Assembly: GCF_023078275.1 (NCBI RefSeq)
Contig: NC_062971.1
Location: 1,054,001-1,118,000, forward strand
Source of the DNA: Leguminivora glycinivorella
Taxonomy: Eukaryota > Arthropoda > Insecta > Lepidoptera > Tortricidae
Reading direction: 5' to 3'
DNA: 64,000 bases
A program made the translations under genes and the position numbers. Shown in pieces: positions 60,551-64,000 of this stretch. Under the pieces are notes generated by a model. The model was not told the origin of the DNA. It was given only the letters and a program-made list of their open reading frames with translations, and did no database searches. The stretch's first letter is position 1; every line of letters starts with the position of its first letter.

Positions 60551-61806
60551 ATACAGTCAACCAATTTGAATCCTAGGCCACTGTAGAACCTTTACACTAG
60601 AGATGGGCCGAATATGGACTTTGCCGAATACGAATATTCGGCCGAACATTCGGTTCAGCTCTTACCGAACCGAACATTCGGCCGAATATTCGGTTACGCC
60701 ATATTTAGAAAGCGGATGTTAAGAAAAAACTATTAAATGATTGATAATGGTTACATATGTTACTAGAACTAAGGTCAGTGTGGTGAAGACCGTCTACCCG
60801 GAAAGACCGTCTATTGACTATAACTTTTGTGTTTATATATCTACGCCTCTCACACCTCCGGAGGTATACCAGTTTTTCATCCTCCAGCCATTGGTCTTCA
60901 ATACATATCCCTAGGACGAACACTAGTTAACAATTATCTTGATTCGTGTTTCGAACTCGAACATCGAGTTCAACATGGTTCCGCAAAAAATTAAAATAAA
61001 ATAGAAGCAGTCGGAATATTTGTATATCATGTATGTAACGGAGTCATTTAATAACCGTTTTTTCTGACTAGTACTATTAATCTACTGAAAACGCGCTCAA
61101 TTTCTAGTTTTATGTTCTGAAATATGTAACTTAGAAATTGTGCCTACTCAGAAAGTCCGGCATAAAAGAGAAAGGCAAGACCGGCATATGATAAACAAGG
61201 AGTTGCCAACCTTTTTTAGGCTTTATTGGAAATAAGTCGAACGTAAACAATATCAATATATAGGTAAGGTACGTTTATGGCTTATGATAGTTGTACCGTT
61301 TTTGATTTTAACTTCCAAATACAGTTTTGATACTGATTCGTATGGTGTTACTAAAATCATTCGAAAGTATTAAATAAAAATAAAATATATGTGACATGGT
61401 TGTGAAGAATGATAAGAGGTGAACAGAAGTAATCCTAAACTGCATTATTCATCATCATATTGAAGTTGGTAGAATTATCGTAAGTTCTACCCGTTTTTTA
61501 TTATTTTTGTTTAAGTATGTGTAGATTGTGCAACATGCGGCGACACATATTTCAAAAGAAAGTAGGGTTTCAAGTTGGTCATTATTTTTATGATCAGCAT
61601 TACCCCACAGGGATCGTATGGGTTGGGTACCCTTTAAAACGGTTGTGACCGACTAAGTATTTTACGGCTACCTGACCATTGCTGACATTGCTGACTGTCA
61701 CTTTGACACAAAAGTGGTCATGGGTGTGGTCAAATAGGTTCTCGGGGGTGCTGATTTCAAAATTAATAACCAGTCTGGAATCTGACATTGCTGACTGTCA
61801 CTTGAC

Positions 61807-63000
61807 TAGGGTTTCTGCTCGAGAGTCTCGAACTCGAGACTTCTCGAGACTTTCGGCTTCATTCGAGACGAGAAAAAAATGACAGGTACTCGAGACGTCT
61901 CGAGGCCCGAATGTAAAGTACGACCTGAAGTGAAATGCAACTTTTTACCTTCTGCCCGGTCTCATCGCGAGGCGGTGGGGACGGTGTCGAACGGCGGTCA
62001 TAAATTATAACGAGATAAAGCGATCTAACCTCTCATTCCAACGTAAGCTGGCAGCGACTTTGGCTAGTTTTGACAGCCTCATGTTATTTAAAAGCAATTC
62101 GTCATTACAAAAAAGTCAGCGCGTTTATGTATCTTGGGTCATTGATAACCTGCGAAGAGTGCTATGGCTAACTTCGACAAGATTTGGAAGAACAGAGGAA
62201 TTCGACGTCAAAATAAAGTGCGATTATTTCAATAATCTCGATATTTATGTACTTATGGACTTGGACCCCGAAAAGTTTTGATGTGGCTAAGGTTGACGCT
62301 ATTGAGATGTGGTGCTGGCGAAGACTGCTACGAGTATAACTTGAAAAGCTAGAAGAACTAACAAACATCTCTATTTTGCAAGAACTGAATATCACCACAC
62401 GGCTCTCTAAAATATGCCAAGAGCGACCCTCAGATTTTTCGGACACATTATGAGAGCACCAATGCATAATATGGCGAATTAATGGTAAACATTCTTGGGG
62501 TGGGGCTCGTAAGAGATGGTCTGACTGTGTGAAGAAATCGTGTGGCGACAGCGTATACTGTGCAGTCCACATGGCTTATGACCGCGTTCAATGGAGACAC
62601 GCTACTTGTGGTCGCGAACCTCGGCAATGAGGAAACGAGGAAGAAGAAGAAGTTATTTTAAACGTTTAATTTCAATGACATTATGATTTAATACATGACA
62701 TTTTAATTTACTTAACCCGTGCACAGGCGGGGAAGTTAAAGGATTAGGTATTATTTTCAAGACTATAATTGTAGTTTTCTTGTAAAAATTTGATTTATGT
62801 TTATTTCAAATAAGATTTTTATTGCTCTTACGCATTTTTTATAATAGTGTGGTGCAATAAAAACTACTAATCATATTGTTGTTTATTGTTTTATCAAAAT
62901 TTTACCATTTATAAAAAAAGACTCGAGACGACTCGAGACTTTGGGCTCGAGATTTCTCGAAACTCGAGACTTCTAATAGGACGAGAAATCAGAAACCCTA
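61807..63000. mobile_element. Inner hAT-like element, 1.19 kb, 8-bp duplication CACTTGAC
   Basis: Ends are TAGGGTTTCTG and CAGAAACCCTA with CTCGAGAC-rich arms. CACTTGAC flanks it at 61799-61806 and 63001-63008, and removing the element restores one array unit. The interior carries a captured LINE tail. Confidence 0.85.
62270..62640 (+). pseudogene. LINE polymerase C-terminal relic inside the hAT element (RTE-like)
   Basis: Broken frames give IEMWCWRRLLRV, ..FFGHIMRAP and WGGARKRWSDCV, the succession typical of RTE-type polymerase ends. A GAAGAAGAAGAAG run at 62640-62653 could be its tail. Multiple stops and shifts. Confidence 0.55.
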
Positions 63001-64000
63001 CACTTGACACAAAAGTCGACATGGGTGCCGTCAAATAGGTTTTTGGGGGTGCTGATTTCAAATTTAATGTCCAATTGGAAATCTGACATTGTTGACTGTC
63101 ACTTTGACATAAAAGTTGTCATGGGTGTCATCAATAGATTTTCGGGGGTGCTGATTTCAAAATTAAACACCACTTTGGAATCTGACATTGCTGACTGTCA
63201 CTTCGACACAAAAGTGGTCATGGGTGTGGTCAAACAGGTTCTCAGGGGTGCTGATTCCAATAACCAATACAGACAAAAAATTGTTTGATGACACCCATGA
63301 CCACTTGTAAGTCAAAGTGACATTCAGCAATGTCAGATTTCCATTTTATCATTAATTTTGAAATCAACACCCCCGAGAACCTACTTAACCACACCCATGA
63401 CCACTTTTGTGTCAAAGTGACAGTCAGCAATGTCATGATTTCAAATTAGTCATTAACTTTGGAATCAGCACCCCCGAAAACCTATCTGACGACACCTATT
63501 ACGATAAGAGTTCAATCGCCCGTTTTAGATTCACGACCCGTATATGTAATATTAATTATATTAGTTAATCGTTAGTCGATTACTTTTTACATATGTTATT
63601 ACGATTTGGTGAATTTAACTAAAACTTAGTTAAAACAACTCTAAACTCTTCTCAACTCTTAAACTACGGTTTTTCCAACTTTGTATTTGTATTTTGACGC
63701 ATCTTAGGCAATTATCTCTTTCTAGTAGTTCCTTAGAAAGCTACTAAAATAGGAGCTTATTATCCAAAGGAATACGTAAGATCTTCATTATTTTTTTACT
63801 TTGTTTATTCGGTAAATATTCGGCAAAGCAACCGAATTATTCGGCCGAATACGAACATTGAAAAACTTGCCGAATACCGAATATTTACCGAATATTCGGC
63901 CCATCTCTACTTTACACAGTAAAAATCAATGTGATGTTTATAGCAAATACAACACGGTGCCAATACGACAGGGTTCTCAGTGGCCTAGGATTCAAACTGA

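Larger units (their letters stand above)
61600..63490. repeat. Tandem units of about 110 bp, direct then inverted (palindromic array)
   Basis: The unit has GACTGTCACTTTGACACAAA, GGTCATGGGTG and GGGGGTGCTGATTTC. Direct copies lie at about 61681-61806 plus 63002-63260, and inverted copies at about 63275-63485. One direct unit is split by the element at 61807-63000. Confidence 0.75.
60598..63909. mobile_element. hAT-like element, 3.3 kb, 8-bp duplication CTTTACAC
   Basis: Ends are TAGAGATGGGCCGAA and TTCGGCCCATCTCTA with further inverted TATTCGG-rich arms. CTTTACAC flanks it at 60590-60597 and 63910-63917. No transposase ORF survives; the interior is a palindromic tandem array and another element. 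Confidence 0.82.
60560..64000. mobile_element. Outer MITE (ends AATCCTAGGCCACTG), interrupted; right end at or past the window edge
   Basis: TTTGAATCCTAGGCCACTG at the left is mirrored by CAGTGGCCTAGGATTCAAA at 63978-63996. All but about 120 bp of the span is the hAT-like element inserted in it. Confidence 0.7.

Overview
The window is nuclear DNA of an insect, almost certainly a moth or butterfly. This is inferred from intron-containing animal genes, AT-rich non-coding DNA, a tRNA-derived SINE with intact A and B boxes, long-TIR MITEs, a CsRn1/Kabuki-type Ty3 element and CR1/Daphne-like LINEs. No bacterial or organellar signal was seen. Three host genes are recognisable; most of the rest is transposable-element sequence in several nested layers.

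Left third (1-22 kb): a Ty3/gypsy retrotransposon of CsRn1 type on the minus strand runs off the left edge. It sits upstream of, and probably in an intron of, a plus-strand glycerol-kinase-like gene. Eight consecutive kinase exons plus a ninth distal alternative exon lie between 4936 and 21247; the N-terminal exons are outside the window. The last common exon either reads through into a roughly 180-residue novel tail (stop at 17982) or can splice from 17440 to a distal exon encoding a short transmembrane anchor (21150-21247). Several residues that are nearly invariant in active glycerol kinases are replaced. The 8.4-kb intron between the third and fourth visible exons holds a nearly full-length two-ORF LINE (about 8.06-13.35 kb) inserted in an older repeat. 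A 14-base motif, consensus GTAACMCAGGAGAC, recurs about nine times between 4.7 and 22.5 kb and was not seen elsewhere.

Middle (22-39.9 kb): no host gene was recognised. The stretch holds MITEs, SINE copies, LINE tails and repeated blocks, including a hAT-type MITE with an 8-bp target duplication nested in a larger palindromic element (37.08-37.68 kb).

39.9-43.7 kb: a four-exon SLC22-type (organic cation transporter-like) major facilitator gene on the plus strand. Its last exon has an apparent 2-nt insertion that removes the final membrane helix, and two decayed copies of this exon follow.

45.0-59.5 kb: a minus-strand secreted neutral-lipase gene, convergent with the transporter. A 4.9-kb segment carrying exons 2-7 is duplicated in tandem inside the gene, while the signal-peptide exon and the terminal exons exist only once. 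The cassette is 750 nt and phase-symmetric, so it could in principle be read through in frame. The upstream copy has lost a splice donor and one base in exon 4. Between the last two exons lies a ragged array of exon-8-derived units separated by GA/CT tracts.

59.6-64 kb: at least three nested mobile elements, two with hAT-like 8-bp target duplications, surrounding a palindromic tandem array.

All exon models come from splice sites and family motifs read by eye. Several coding frames carry small indels, so either local decay or assembly errors are possible.
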